A DNA stretch of 64,000 nt from Polaribacter sp. Hel_I_88 (GCF_000687935.1 NZ_JHZZ01000001.1:1364001-1428000); one strand, 5' to 3'. Numbered from the stretch's first letter, positions 1-9,720 are shown. Program-made: numbers and translations. The notes: a model not told the origin generated them from the sequence alone.

Positions 1-53
1 AGTCCTAAAACAATAAAGTTCAGTATTATTTTTAATTTGATAAACTTTCTCAT
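1..53 (-). CDS. N-terminus of a gene running off the left edge
   Basis: Reading leftwards from an ATG at 53, the sequence encodes MRKFIKLKIILNFIVLG and stays open to the window edge. A short basic N-terminus followed by a hydrophobic run looks like a signal peptide or membrane anchor. Only 17 residues are visible, so the product cannot be named. It is divergent from the lipoprotein gene at 203, and the 149-bp gap between them must hold both promoters. The call rests on the start codon, the open frame and the hydrophobic profile. Confidence 0.45.
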   Translation of the reverse strand, partial: MRKFIKLKIILNFIVLG

Positions 54-202
54 AATTTTTCTTTTTCTGTCATCTTTCGCTAAAATAATCAATATTTATA
101 AGAGATAACTTATTTGATTATCAAAACTTTAACAAAAACCTTACCAAATAAATAAAATGTCGTTTAAAAGATTCTCTTATATTTACAAAAAAATCTATTC
201 TG

Positions 203-1129
203 ATGTTTAAAACACTTCTAAAAAATTCTATCGCAAGTTTATTAATTGTTTCTTTCTTGTTTTCATCTTGTGCAAGCCATAAAAGATCTAACATACAATC
301 TAACGAAAATTTTGTGGTTGAATTAACAAAACCAAAGGCAAGAGGAGGAATTACAACTGCTGCTTTAGAGGGACTTTTTATGGGTGCAAAATATTTGGTT
401 GATAATTCTACAAAAAAATTGATCAATACCTACACAAACTCTATTTCTATAAACGATTATTACAATAATTTTTCTGGTAAAATTGAAAAAACATATACAG
501 GAATTCAGCTTAAAAAGTATGCAAACCCAATAGAAAGTGAACAGAAAACGGAAATGAAATCTATAATGACTCGTGAAATTGATGTGAAACCGAAATCTAG
601 AGGTGCAAAAGCAACCACTGTTTTAGCGTTAGATGATTTTTTCCCGAAAGAAAATGATGATTTATTAAATTTTCATGCAGTTATCGATTTTGAAAGTGAT
701 GAAGGAAATCCTGGTGTAACGCGTTTAAGTTTTAGTGAATTGAGAGTCTTTTTCTCTAAAACAAAAGTTTTTACTGATGAAAACTTAAATGCGCGTGTAT
801 TAATTTCCATTGAAGGACAATGGAGAAGCACAGATGGTTCTCCGCAAACTGCTACTTTAATTGAGCAAGAATATGATTTTAAAAACATTAAATATGGTTA
901 CAAAAACCAGATTGATGAACCAATCTTAACAAAATGGTATTATGATATTCCTATTTTAGCTGAATTGGAAGAAAATGCAACGTATGGAGTTATAAAAGTA
1001 AACGTTCAGTTAGAGGAATATGAAGGAAATAAAAGTAAATACTTAAATAAATTGCCTTCTATTTTAAGTGATAACAAAAGTGCTATTATTAAAAATGGTT
1101 CTTCTACAATTAATAAAATTGTAGATTAG
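203..1129 (+). CDS. Secreted lipoprotein with two KPKxRG motifs (caspase locus)
   Basis: This 308-residue protein has a signal peptide ending in a lipobox (LFSSC, lipid Cys at 23), so it is probably an envelope lipoprotein. I do not recognise a family. Two short basic motifs stand out: KPKARGG at about 43-49 and KPKSRGAK at about 129-136. Both resemble the Arg-Gly processing loop of the caspase encoded at 5679-7667 and the SRGGKSRGTK motif of the protein at 7686-9095. The gene is convergent with the caspase operon, with about 120 bp between stops. Inference: it may be a substrate or partner of those proteases. The remainder looks like a mixed alpha/beta periplasmic domain. Confidence 0.75.
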   Translation: MFKTLLKNSIASLLIVSFLFSSCASHKRSNIQSNENFVVELTKPKARGGITTAALEGLFMGAKYLVDNSTKKLINTYTNSISINDYYNNFSGKIEKTYTGIQLKKYANPIESEQKTEMKSIMTREIDVKPKSRGAKATTVLALDDFFPKENDDLLNFHAVIDFESDEGNPGVTRLSFSELRVFFSKTKVFTDENLNARVLISIEGQWRSTDGSPQTATLIEQEYDFKNIKYGYKNQIDEPILTKWYYDIPILAELEENATYGVIKVNVQLEEYEGNKSKYLNKLPSILSDNKSAIIKNGSSTINKIVD

Positions 1130-1249
1130 TTATAGAAATCTGTAACTTTTATCAACCAAAATTTTTTGTTTTTACTTTAAAATTTTAAGAAAAATGAAGT
1201 GCCTTTTTATTCGAAACATGGCAAAAAATTTTAATATATAATTTAGTAA

Positions 1250-4200
1250 TTACCAAAGAATTGCTTTTGCCAATTTGTTAATTTCTCTCATATCCATTTT
1301 TTGTTTACCCTTTGTAATCGAGAGCAATAAAGTTTTCAAATTACTAGAAATTAAATCAAAATGTTTATCCTTATTAATAGAATATTCTAAGTTGAAGTTT
1401 TGTGTGGTTTGTTTGTTAATATGAGTGTCTAGCGCTTTCAAATAAGCACTGGTAAAGGCGCCATTATAAATATTATTAGACTCGAAAGCAACCTCTTGTC
1501 CTGAAGAAGCTGATAGTACAGTAATTCCGTTTTTACTATAAAAATTATCAAAAATCGAAGAGATGATGGCTGACGTTTTAATGTCTGTAGCATTTGTACT
1601 ATCTGCTGTAATTGTTCCTCTTTGTCCTGGTATTATTTTTTGTTCTTTCGTGTTATTTTTTACTAGGTCAAACGTATTTCCTGAATGGCAAGTATCTGTA
1701 ATTAATAGCTTTTGAATTGCTGGAGAATCAGACAAAATATTTACCAATGACGCATAAGAAACCCCTTTTTTATCGGGTTTATTAAAATCCATATCTTGAG
1801 GCGCATAATAATAATCTAGTTTTTTATTTAGGACTCCATGTCCAGCTAAAAATAAAATAATTTGATCTTCGGCCTTAGCATTTTTAAAAAATGAATTGGC
1901 TACTTCTACAATGTTTTTAGAAGAGGCTTCTTTGTTTGTTAATGTTTTTACATACGTGTTTTTATAGGAAAATGGTTTCGCTTTTAAAGAACTCAAAAAC
2001 TCATTAATACTTTTATGCTTTTCATATAACAAATCATTATTTTCTTTTACACCTGGCTTTAATAAAAGCGGAGTACCATAATTATTTCCTACTAATTGTA
2101 AATCATTAAAATTACTTATTTTGGTTACGTTAACAGTCATTTTCTTAGTAGGAATAACATATGTTAGTAAAGTAAGATATTCATCATATTTGTTAAAAGT
2201 TACAATTTTAGTATTGTCTTTACTTATAAAAGCCTCTTCAATATCGGTTTCAAAATTTATGGTTGTTGCAGAATAATTGCCATTTATCAGCCTAAATAAA
2301 CTATACTTAATTTCGTAATCTGAGTAGTGTTTTATCAACACTAAAGAGCCATCATTATTTACATCTAAAATGGATACCAAATCTGAAAGCTCAATATTTA
2401 ATACATGCTTTTTTTTGCTCCAAACCTTATTTTTCCTTGTATTTATTGATACACATAATCGAGTTTCTTCATCATCTTCTGAATTGGTTAATTCATAGTA
2501 AGATTCATTTGTAGTTAACCAATCATCATCATTTATTGGGTAAGATAACTCAATGTTAAAAGGGATATTTGTTTTTTTTGTTTCCTTCTTTTTATAGTCG
2601 TAAAAATAAACATCAGAAACCAATCCTTCGTTTTCGTTATAATTTCTAGCGCTATAATAAAAACCCAAATTATTAGCATGACTTTTAAAAGTTGGTATTT
2701 CCATATGTAAAGAAACACCATTTTCAAGTGGTATTTTATTTACAGAATTATTTTTAAAATCATATATGTTGATGGCTTTAACCTTATTATTTTCATCATT
2801 TACACCAAAAACTGCCTCGCCCCAAAAGGTTCCGTCTTTTGAAAGTTGAAAAGTATATGGGTAACCTCTTTCAAAAAAGTTAAAGACAGCATTAATATTT
2901 CCTAAAATACTATCTGTTTTTGAGTTGTCATCAATTTTGGAAATCGCCAAAGGATAAATAGCGTTTAAATAATTCGTAATACTTTTTGCGCCAACATCCC
3001 CATATCTTAAAGCCAAGTCCAATGCATCTTTATGCGCATAATTAAGTTTGTAATTTTTGTCTTTATAATTTGAAACTCCAACTGACAGAACATATAAATT
3101 TCTTGGAATTTTATATTCATACAGTATTTCTTTAACTACAGGAATTGATTTCTCCTTGTTATACAAACTAGTAATTTCTACCACATTTATATGTTGACTT
3201 AAATTTATGTCCGTTTCATAAATTGTTGGAGCAACTTTTTTAAAAGTCAAGTTGTTTTGAACTACATTATTAATTTTTATTATAAAATTATATGGTAAAT
3301 CTTGTGCTACTTCAATATGTATTTTGGTGCTTAAAGAATTGGTTTTTAAGGACGCTTTATGATCTGAAATATAAAAACTTTTAATGGCGAAACTTTTCTT
3401 AGGCGGTTCTCTTTTTAGTTGATTTCTTATGCTTAAAGCTTCTTCAATTTTGCTTTTTAATGGTGTATCAATTTTACTAAAATCTGACAGAATTGAAACA
3501 GGGTCATACAAAGAACTACCATATTCAATTAATAAATACCTCTTGTTATTTTTAGTTAAAAATAAATAATCATTTACATCCTCAAAATTACTATAATACT
3601 TCCCTTTTGTATTAAATATCAAGCTTTTATTATCTGGAAAATTAATGATTGTATTTAACCATGTAAACGTTTTAGTTTCTAATAACCTTGTTTTACCACT
3701 AGAAAAATTCACAAACATTTTTGATGCATCTGAATTTAAAGAAATTGATGTTGCAAAGCCATCAAGACTATTTATCTTGAAACTCTTACCATTAAAAACC
3801 ACCCCATCTTCAAATAACATTGCTAGTTGATTGTTTTTATAGTCGGCTGATAAAACCAAACCATCTTTTAGCTCCTTAATTTTAAAAGCACCATCTACTT
3901 CTGTTATAAAAAAAGAAACATTGCTTTGAGTTTCCTCATTTGTCCCAGAAACAATGAAGTTATTGTTATTGATTTGAAATATATTTTTATTATAATATGA
4001 AGTAAAATTATAGCTTAATAGCTGTTTCTTTTTTTTCCAATCTATGATTCTTATCACTTTATTTTTCATCAAACAGATATATGTTCCAGAATTAGAGAAT
4101 TTAACTTTATCTTCTTGCGTTAAAGTTGAATCGATAACAATACTGTTCTCTTTAGTAACAATTTTTAGTTTTGAATTTGGTTTATAGAGGTCATCTGATT

Positions 4201-5677
4201 CTTTATTGTATTCAACAATAAAAGCATCCACCTTAGCATTAAAAGCTAAAGGATTATCATCTTTATCCCTTTTAGAGATTTTTTGAATTTTATCATTTAA
4301 TAAATTATAACTATAATAAAAAGATTCTTGACTCACTGAATCCTTACTTATATAACCAATACTAGTTTCTTCTTTATCAATTAAATGTTCATTAAAATTT
4401 TCGTAATTCAATTTGAAATTTTTTCCAGAAGTTTTAAAAAAAGAGTTAGATTGTTTGTCTTTCTTTATAAAACTATTTGATAAATCTCCTTTTTTGTAGA
4501 AGTTAAAAACTTTGTCATTAGACTCTAAAGTGTTAAAGGAAATCCAATGATCATTAGAAATAAAGAGAGATTTTGATGCAATATATTCTTTAACAAACAG
4601 GTTTTTTTCTAAAAGATTATAGTCTGAATCAAGTACATTTATTTCTCCATTAATTTGAAAATAATTTTGTCCAGAAAAAAATACATATTCATTTTTAACT
4701 TTATTGAATGTTCCTATACTAGCTTTAAACTTTAAAGGAATCTCTTTTACAACATAAGAATTATCCTGTAAATTTAAGTCCATACAACTATTTGCTCCAA
4801 AACCTCCACTTTCTTGATCACTAAAAATAAGTACGTTATTTCTATTATTTGATATAATCTTTGTGCTTGCAAAACTTGTGTAAAAGGTATTTGTACCTAG
4901 TTTTTTAATTTTATAATCAGTTAAAGAAATTCTATTGAATTCAGATGAATTTCTTTGTTGATTTGAAGTAAGTAAAAAAAGGCTTTCTTTTTCAAAAACG
5001 ATGGCAGATGGTATTTTAGTTTTATCACTAAACTTTATATTATGTATCTTTTTTTTACGTTCAAGATCATAAAAATTTAATGTTTTTATTTCCAAAGAAT
5101 CATTTATTGCTTTGGGTCCAGGATTAATGTGTACTTCTTCTAAAACAGCTATACGCTTTTCATTAAAAGAAATTGTAGAAACAAGTACTGGTTTATTTGT
5201 AGTAATAGAATCTATTTTTTTAAAAGGAAACTTGTTGTATAAAATTAGGTTCGTATCATCTTTGGCAATCGCAATTAAAGACTCTCCATTAGGATTTGTA
5301 ATTTTATAATTTCCTGAGATGGTTTTATAAATGGTATCTTTATTTAAACTATAGAAACATAATTCTCCTTTTTTAGTGTCTTTATTATAGTAATTTATTA
5401 ATAAATCTTTGTTGTTATTAATGAGCCTAATGTTAAAAACTGACTTTCTTTTATCAGTATTTAAAGACCTTATAAATTTATAGTTTGAGGCATCATGAAC
5501 TAAAATATTTCCATAAGAATCCGCAGAAATAATTTCATTTAATTCTTCGTTTATAACAATATCATTTAATTCTCCCTTATGATATTTATGAATATTTAAT
5601 TCATATTCTATTTTTTCTTGACCTAATGAAGAATAAATTATAAAAAATAGAAAAAAATAATTTATTGGTTTTAACAT
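1250..5677 (-). CDS. Giant secreted beta-propeller/caspase-fold protein with interrupted p20 domain
   Basis: This 1475-residue protein begins with a signal peptide (about 1-19). Residues about 25-760 are beta-rich, WD40/propeller-like repeats, followed by a beta-sandwich-like stretch to about 855. The caspase p20 fold starts at about 857 (YVLSVGVSNYKD, then NYAHKDALDLA). It is then interrupted by about 330 residues of further propeller-like sequence and resumes near 1235. The catalytic dyad is visible: His1280 in FLAGHG and Cys1330 in DTCHSG. A GQRGT motif at about 1351-1355 lies in the p20-p10 linker, and p10 follows (ITVLSASSGQEVAFE). The start lies one base beyond the stop of the upstream caspase gene, so the two are probably co-transcribed. 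Family: peptidase C14. The substrate is unknown. Confidence 0.85.
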   Translation of the reverse strand: MLKPINYFFLFFIIYSSLGQEKIEYELNIHKYHKGELNDIVINEELNEIISADSYGNILVHDASNYKFIRSLNTDKRKSVFNIRLINNNKDLLINYYNKDTKKGELCFYSLNKDTIYKTISGNYKITNPNGESLIAIAKDDTNLILYNKFPFKKIDSITTNKPVLVSTISFNEKRIAVLEEVHINPGPKAINDSLEIKTLNFYDLERKKKIHNIKFSDKTKIPSAIVFEKESLFLLTSNQQRNSSEFNRISLTDYKIKKLGTNTFYTSFASTKIISNNRNNVLIFSDQESGGFGANSCMDLNLQDNSYVVKEIPLKFKASIGTFNKVKNEYVFFSGQNYFQINGEINVLDSDYNLLEKNLFVKEYIASKSLFISNDHWISFNTLESNDKVFNFYKKGDLSNSFIKKDKQSNSFFKTSGKNFKLNYENFNEHLIDKEETSIGYISKDSVSQESFYYSYNLLNDKIQKISKRDKDDNPLAFNAKVDAFIVEYNKESDDLYKPNSKLKIVTKENSIVIDSTLTQEDKVKFSNSGTYICLMKNKVIRIIDWKKKKQLLSYNFTSYYNKNIFQINNNNFIVSGTNEETQSNVSFFITEVDGAFKIKELKDGLVLSADYKNNQLAMLFEDGVVFNGKSFKINSLDGFATSISLNSDASKMFVNFSSGKTRLLETKTFTWLNTIINFPDNKSLIFNTKGKYYSNFEDVNDYLFLTKNNKRYLLIEYGSSLYDPVSILSDFSKIDTPLKSKIEEALSIRNQLKREPPKKSFAIKSFYISDHKASLKTNSLSTKIHIEVAQDLPYNFIIKINNVVQNNLTFKKVAPTIYETDINLSQHINVVEITSLYNKEKSIPVVKEILYEYKIPRNLYVLSVGVSNYKDKNYKLNYAHKDALDLALRYGDVGAKSITNYLNAIYPLAISKIDDNSKTDSILGNINAVFNFFERGYPYTFQLSKDGTFWGEAVFGVNDENNKVKAINIYDFKNNSVNKIPLENGVSLHMEIPTFKSHANNLGFYYSARNYNENEGLVSDVYFYDYKKKETKKTNIPFNIELSYPINDDDWLTTNESYYELTNSEDDEETRLCVSINTRKNKVWSKKKHVLNIELSDLVSILDVNNDGSLVLIKHYSDYEIKYSLFRLINGNYSATTINFETDIEEAFISKDNTKIVTFNKYDEYLTLLTYVIPTKKMTVNVTKISNFNDLQLVGNNYGTPLLLKPGVKENNDLLYEKHKSINEFLSSLKAKPFSYKNTYVKTLTNKEASSKNIVEVANSFFKNAKAEDQIILFLAGHGVLNKKLDYYYAPQDMDFNKPDKKGVSYASLVNILSDSPAIQKLLITDTCHSGNTFDLVKNNTKEQKIIPGQRGTITADSTNATDIKTSAIISSIFDNFYSKNGITVLSASSGQEVAFESNNIYNGAFTSAYLKALDTHINKQTTQNFNLEYSINKDKHFDLISSNLKTLLLSITKGKQKMDMREINKLAKAILW

Positions 5678-5678
5678 T

Positions 5679-7667
5679 TTACTCCTTTACAATCTCATAA
5701 ATAATTTCAGAAGTATACCCATCTACTTTGTCTGAAACTACAAGAACATCTCCTTGTCCTCTTGAATTTAAAAAACTATTATTTACAAAACTAGCTAAAG
5801 GATTTAAAGCACCTCTTTTACCTTCAATTTCTCCTCTATTTTTTATGGTGGATGCAATATTTATTGGATATGGAGATGCAATACATTTCATCACTAATTT
5901 CTCAAAAGGAGGACCGTAGTTCATAATTTTATCGCTAAAAAGAACCGTTTTTCCTTTTTCTATCAACCTTTCTTGGTCGTTCATTTTAAAGCGATCACTA
6001 GGAAAAATACTATTGATTTCTCCTTTAGAATTTACCTCAATAATCGTAAAATATAAATCTTGTTCTGAATGATTGGTAACTTCAAAAACTAACTTGTCTT
6101 TTCCTGGCACAATCGTTAAAACATTATTTCTCATAATGTCTTCTGGTTTGCCAATTTCATTTTCTTCTGTTAAAATATTTAATTTTACAGGCAAAGCTCT
6201 AAAAGTAAATTCGTATTTTTTGTTGTTGAAGTTCAGCTTTTTCATATAAGAACCATGTGCATAGGTAGACAATGTTTCCTTTAAACTTTTCAGATTTTCA
6301 GGATTCATGTTTTCTTCAATAACACTAAATCCGTTGGTTGCATAAACGTTCAATAGATTATTTTTCTCTGTAATTATAAGATCAGAACCTAACGAATCTA
6401 CAACTTTACCTAGTTTTGTTTCTTTTAAAAAATTTGTTACTTCACTTTTAACCTCTTTGTTTTTTACACTTTTATCAAAAGCGATATTTAAAGAGATTTC
6501 ACCAAAACTTTTCTTATCAATAAAAACAACATAATCTTTTTCATTTTTGCTCTTTAAATCATTGTTTAATAAAATATTACTTTCATTAAATTTTGCAAGC
6601 ACAACTTTTCCTTTTGCTATAATTTTAGTGGAATCTAATTGAGTTTCGCCAACTGGCATTAAAAAAACAGTTGTTCCTTTAAACATTCCTTGCAACTTTC
6701 CTGCTTGAATTTTTATAGCATTGCTTGCCAAAATATTTTTAATCTTAAAATATTCTTCTTGCTTAACATACTCATTTTTAAACAGCTTTATATCTTGATC
6801 TCCTTCTATTCCTGGGTTTTGATTTGGAGAAAATGTATTCATTTTAGAAGCAATCACATCAAATAATTGTCTATAAGAAAAATCTGAACCTAAATCGCTC
6901 ATGGCTTCAGAAAAAGCGTAGCTTAAAGCTCCATAACCTTCTGGATGTTCGTAGTTTAATTCGTCTGCAGAAGCTCCAGAAATTAAAACATAAGGGGCAG
7001 CATTTTCGTCTACTTTTACTTCATCAAACATATCACTTCCTTGCACTTTTGCATTTTTGCTTGGCTCCCACCCTTCAGGTGCAAATACATTTTTGGTACC
7101 TCTTGCTTTTCCTCCTCTTGCAGAAGAGCCTGAATGACAGCTATCTAACAACAATAATAATTGTCCGTTTTTACCTAATGTATTTCTTAAATTGGTGGTA
7201 ATTTTTGCCAATTCATCATCTCTAATATGGTTTTCGCCTTTATAATTATAAGTGTAAGAAGCCATTGCATCAACAGGTACTAAAGCTTCATCTTTATCAT
7301 CTGCTTCGTCTAAAGTGCCATCTTCACTGCTATCAAAAATAGGTTGTCCATGTCCTGAATAATGAATTACAACAACATCGCCTTCTTTTATTTTAGTTTC
7401 TTGTAATTCCTTAAAAGCATTTAAAATTCCTTTTTTAGTAGCTTCTCTATCAACTAAAGTCGTTATATTTTCAGGGTTGAAACCTTGTCTTTCTAACGTT
7501 TCTTTGATTAAAGGCACATCATTTGCAGAACTAATTGCACCCCAACCTGTGCTTCTTGGATACTCTCCAATCGCAATAATTAAAGCATGTTTTGTGGTTT
7601 TTGTTTCTTGAGAATATGCAAAACTACTTGCAAAAATGAACATCAATAGTATGTAAAAATTTTTCAT
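5679..7667 (-). CDS. Secreted metacaspase-like (C14) protease with DUF4384-like C-terminus
   Basis: The protein has 662 residues. A signal peptide (about 1-20) precedes a caspase domain: HALIIAIGEYP at 27-37, His106 in HYSGHG and Cys177 in LDSCHSG. Directly after the Cys is a basic loop, ARGGKARGTK (183-192), in the position where metacaspases and orthocaspases are known to autoprocess after Arg or Lys. The p10 part (YVLISGASADE) follows near 226. Residues about 525-605 resemble DUF4384. More RG sites occur near the C-terminus (611, 618, 636). It is the middle gene of a three-gene operon, 18 bp after the upstream gene. Arg/Lys specificity is family knowledge; the role here is inferred. Confidence 0.88.
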   Translation of the reverse strand: MKNFYILLMFIFASSFAYSQETKTTKHALIIAIGEYPRSTGWGAISSANDVPLIKETLERQGFNPENITTLVDREATKKGILNAFKELQETKIKEGDVVVIHYSGHGQPIFDSSEDGTLDEADDKDEALVPVDAMASYTYNYKGENHIRDDELAKITTNLRNTLGKNGQLLLLLDSCHSGSSARGGKARGTKNVFAPEGWEPSKNAKVQGSDMFDEVKVDENAAPYVLISGASADELNYEHPEGYGALSYAFSEAMSDLGSDFSYRQLFDVIASKMNTFSPNQNPGIEGDQDIKLFKNEYVKQEEYFKIKNILASNAIKIQAGKLQGMFKGTTVFLMPVGETQLDSTKIIAKGKVVLAKFNESNILLNNDLKSKNEKDYVVFIDKKSFGEISLNIAFDKSVKNKEVKSEVTNFLKETKLGKVVDSLGSDLIITEKNNLLNVYATNGFSVIEENMNPENLKSLKETLSTYAHGSYMKKLNFNNKKYEFTFRALPVKLNILTEENEIGKPEDIMRNNVLTIVPGKDKLVFEVTNHSEQDLYFTIIEVNSKGEINSIFPSDRFKMNDQERLIEKGKTVLFSDKIMNYGPPFEKLVMKCIASPYPINIASTIKNRGEIEGKRGALNPLASFVNNSFLNSRGQGDVLVVSDKVDGYTSEIIYEIVKE

Positions 7668-7685
7668 AATTTATATTTAAAAAAA

Positions 7686-9095
7686 TTATTTAATTTCAAA
7701 AAGACTAAATGAGATTCCGAAATAATATCCAAAATCATACACTGATTTATTAAAAGAATCTAAATCTGTAATGGTTGTTGCATCACCAACTTCTAATCCG
7801 TTTGTAAGTCTGTTTACAGTTCCATAAGCAACACCTCCAGATAAAGAGATTCTGCTTTTACTGCCTAAAAATATGGTTGGACCCAATAAAAAATTGATTC
7901 CTCTGGTTTCTCCAGTAATTGGGATTGAAACCCCAAAAGAACCACCTAAATTAAAGTTTTCGCTCATCACTGGATAAAAATTGATCATAGTACTGATGTT
8001 TGGAGTTGAACTATTCCCAACATCTTCGCCAATAATTCCATTTTCATCGATGTAAAAATCTTTTGCTTTTGTTCCAAAATTGTTTAATGTTAAAGCAATA
8101 CTCGAGTTTATTTTGAAACCACCTTTAGAAAATAATTTTAAACTTCTTGTTTTTATCAAGTTATCTTCTGTTTCTGTGCCATTTGCCGTTTCAGAAAACG
8201 CACTTTGTAAAAAGTTAAGTTCAATAGCAACTTTGTCAGATTCTATGGTATAATCATATGTTTGCTCAAAGTTTGAAGCCTCTAAACTTGTAAACAAATC
8301 TTTAATCTTATTTAAATTTTCGGCTGTGTTTAATTGGGTTGAATTAATGCTTTTCTTTAACGCTTCTAAATTTCTATACGTATTGCTTTTTTGAACCAAT
8401 TCTCCTCTAGACATTGGTTTTTCGCCATTCAAAGTACTGTCTATTTCTGTGGAAATATTTTCAATCTCGTTTGATAATTGAGTTGCGTCTTCTTGAACAG
8501 CATTGTTTAAGTTTGATAAAAACAAGTAATAATTATCATTAGGATTCGACAATCTACTATCTTTAAGTTGCGAAGATGCCTCTTTTAGGTTCTTCATAAT
8601 CTCTTTTTTATCAAAATTTGGGTTTAATAAATTTGATAAAAAAGACGTTTTCACAGCTTCAATATTGGTAGTTAATTTGTTTAAATCTGCAAATTGATTG
8701 CTAACTTTTGTTCCTCTAGATTTTCCTCCTCTGGATAAAAACGAACTTTCTTTGGCAACATTATCAATATTTAAATTTAAGCTTTCGCCAGAAAAAGAAT
8801 TCATACCACCCAGTAAAGAACTAAAGTTAAAGCCACCCATTTTTGGGTGAATAGCTTCTTCTTTAACATCCGTTTTTATAGCAACTGCAAAAGGATTTAC
8901 ATTGATAAGTTTTAATTCAATTAAACTATTTCTTTTAAATTTTGGCCCAGAAAGTGTGTCTGCAATATTGTTAAGTTTATCTAACTTATAATAATTAATT
9001 TCTTCAGTTTGGTAATTATAGGTAACTCTATATTTTTCTTGAGCAATAATAACAGTAACAAAAAATAAAAGGAAAAACGTAAGTAGCTTTTTCAT
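7686..9095 (-). CDS. Exported outer-membrane-like protein carrying an SRGGKSRGTK motif
   Basis: The protein has 469 residues and no family I can name. A signal peptide (about 1-18) is followed by a soluble half with coiled-coil-like helices (about 135-275). The C-terminal half (about 360-469) has alternating hydrophobic and aromatic strands, as expected for an outer-membrane beta-barrel. The motif SRGGKSRGTK (121-130) matches 8 of 10 residues of the basic loop after the catalytic Cys of the neighbouring caspase, and a further MSRGE lies near 228-232. It is the first gene of the caspase operon. Inference: it is cleaved by the protease in the linker between its N-terminal part and the helices or barrel. 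Confidence 0.75.
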   Translation of the reverse strand: MKKLLTFFLLFFVTVIIAQEKYRVTYNYQTEEINYYKLDKLNNIADTLSGPKFKRNSLIELKLINVNPFAVAIKTDVKEEAIHPKMGGFNFSSLLGGMNSFSGESLNLNIDNVAKESSFLSRGGKSRGTKVSNQFADLNKLTTNIEAVKTSFLSNLLNPNFDKKEIMKNLKEASSQLKDSRLSNPNDNYYLFLSNLNNAVQEDATQLSNEIENISTEIDSTLNGEKPMSRGELVQKSNTYRNLEALKKSINSTQLNTAENLNKIKDLFTSLEASNFEQTYDYTIESDKVAIELNFLQSAFSETANGTETEDNLIKTRSLKLFSKGGFKINSSIALTLNNFGTKAKDFYIDENGIIGEDVGNSSTPNISTMINFYPVMSENFNLGGSFGVSIPITGETRGINFLLGPTIFLGSKSRISLSGGVAYGTVNRLTNGLEVGDATTITDLDSFNKSVYDFGYYFGISFSLFEIK

Positions 9096-9153
9096 TGGTA
9101 AGGTTTATTGGATGGTTAAACTTTTTAAAATCTCTAAATTAGTATTTTTTATT

Positions 9154-9161
9154 TAAATGTA
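9154..9161 (-). promoter_or_regulatory. Candidate -7 box of the caspase operon
   Basis: On the minus strand this reads TACATTTA, one mismatch from the Bacteroidota -7 consensus TAnnTTTG. It lies about 60 bp before the first gene of the caspase operon and just downstream of the palindrome at 9164-9179. Confidence 0.35.
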
Positions 9162-9163
9162 AC

Positions 9164-9179
9164 TACCTAAAATTAGGTA
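9164..9179. promoter_or_regulatory. 16-bp palindromic operator candidate (7-2-7)
   Basis: TACCTAA-AA-TTAGGTA is a perfect inverted repeat in the divergent gap between the caspase operon and recX. The 7-2-7 layout with TACC/GGTA ends is like NarL-family (LuxR-type HTH) response-regulator sites, known as TACYYMT-N2-AKRRGTA. It sits two bases upstream of a candidate -7 box of the caspase operon. No regulator gene is visible in the window. Confidence 0.5.
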
Positions 9180-9249
9180 TATTAATTCCTAAAATAGAAT
9201 ACTATATTTTTTTAAAATCAAATACTCTGCCATTTTGTATTTTTACACA

Positions 9250-9720
9250 ATGACAAAAAAATCTTTTACAATCGATGAAGTAAAACGAAAACTCGAAAAC
9301 TACTGTGTGTATCAGGATCGATGTCATAAAGAAGTAGAGCAAAAAATGCGTGACTATTTTTTGATTCCTGAAGCCAAAGAAATGATTTTGTTAAGTTTGA
9401 TGAAAGACAACTTCTTAAACGAAGAACGTTTTGCTAAGAGTTTTGCTCGTGGAAAATTCCGAATTAAAAGTTGGGGAAAACAACGAATTATAAGAGAATT
9501 AAAATTTAAAGATATTTCTGCATACAACATAAAAACTGCCTTAAAAGAAATTGATGAAACAGATTATCTTGAAACCATTTACAAAATTACAGAAAACCGA
9601 AATGCCGTAATTTCTGAAGCTAACATTTACAAAAGAAAACAAAAACTGATTGGCTTTTTAATGCGAAAAGGTTTTGAAAATGAACTAATTTATAAGGTTG
9701 TAAATGAAGTGGTTTCGTAA
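9250..9720 (+). CDS. recX: RecX, regulator of RecA
   Basis: This 156-residue protein is the usual RecX size and is built of repeated three-helix units. Visible landmarks are YCVYQDRCHKEVEQKM near the N-terminus, the conserved FLNEERFAKSFARGKFRIKSWGKQRIIRELK block and the C-terminal helical repeat ending GFENELIYKVV. RecX binds RecA filaments and modulates recombination and the SOS response. I chose ATG 9250; an in-frame TTG at 9235 would add five residues without family support. recA is encoded far away at 58168. Confidence 0.9.
   Translation: MTKKSFTIDEVKRKLENYCVYQDRCHKEVEQKMRDYFLIPEAKEMILLSLMKDNFLNEERFAKSFARGKFRIKSWGKQRIIRELKFKDISAYNIKTALKEIDETDYLETIYKITENRNAVISEANIYKRKQKLIGFLMRKGFENELIYKVVNEVVS

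Noticed and set aside
9235..9249. In-frame TTG start for RecX
   Set aside because: It adds only MYFYT before a normal ATG at 9250 and lies next to the expected promoter; family members start at the ATG position.
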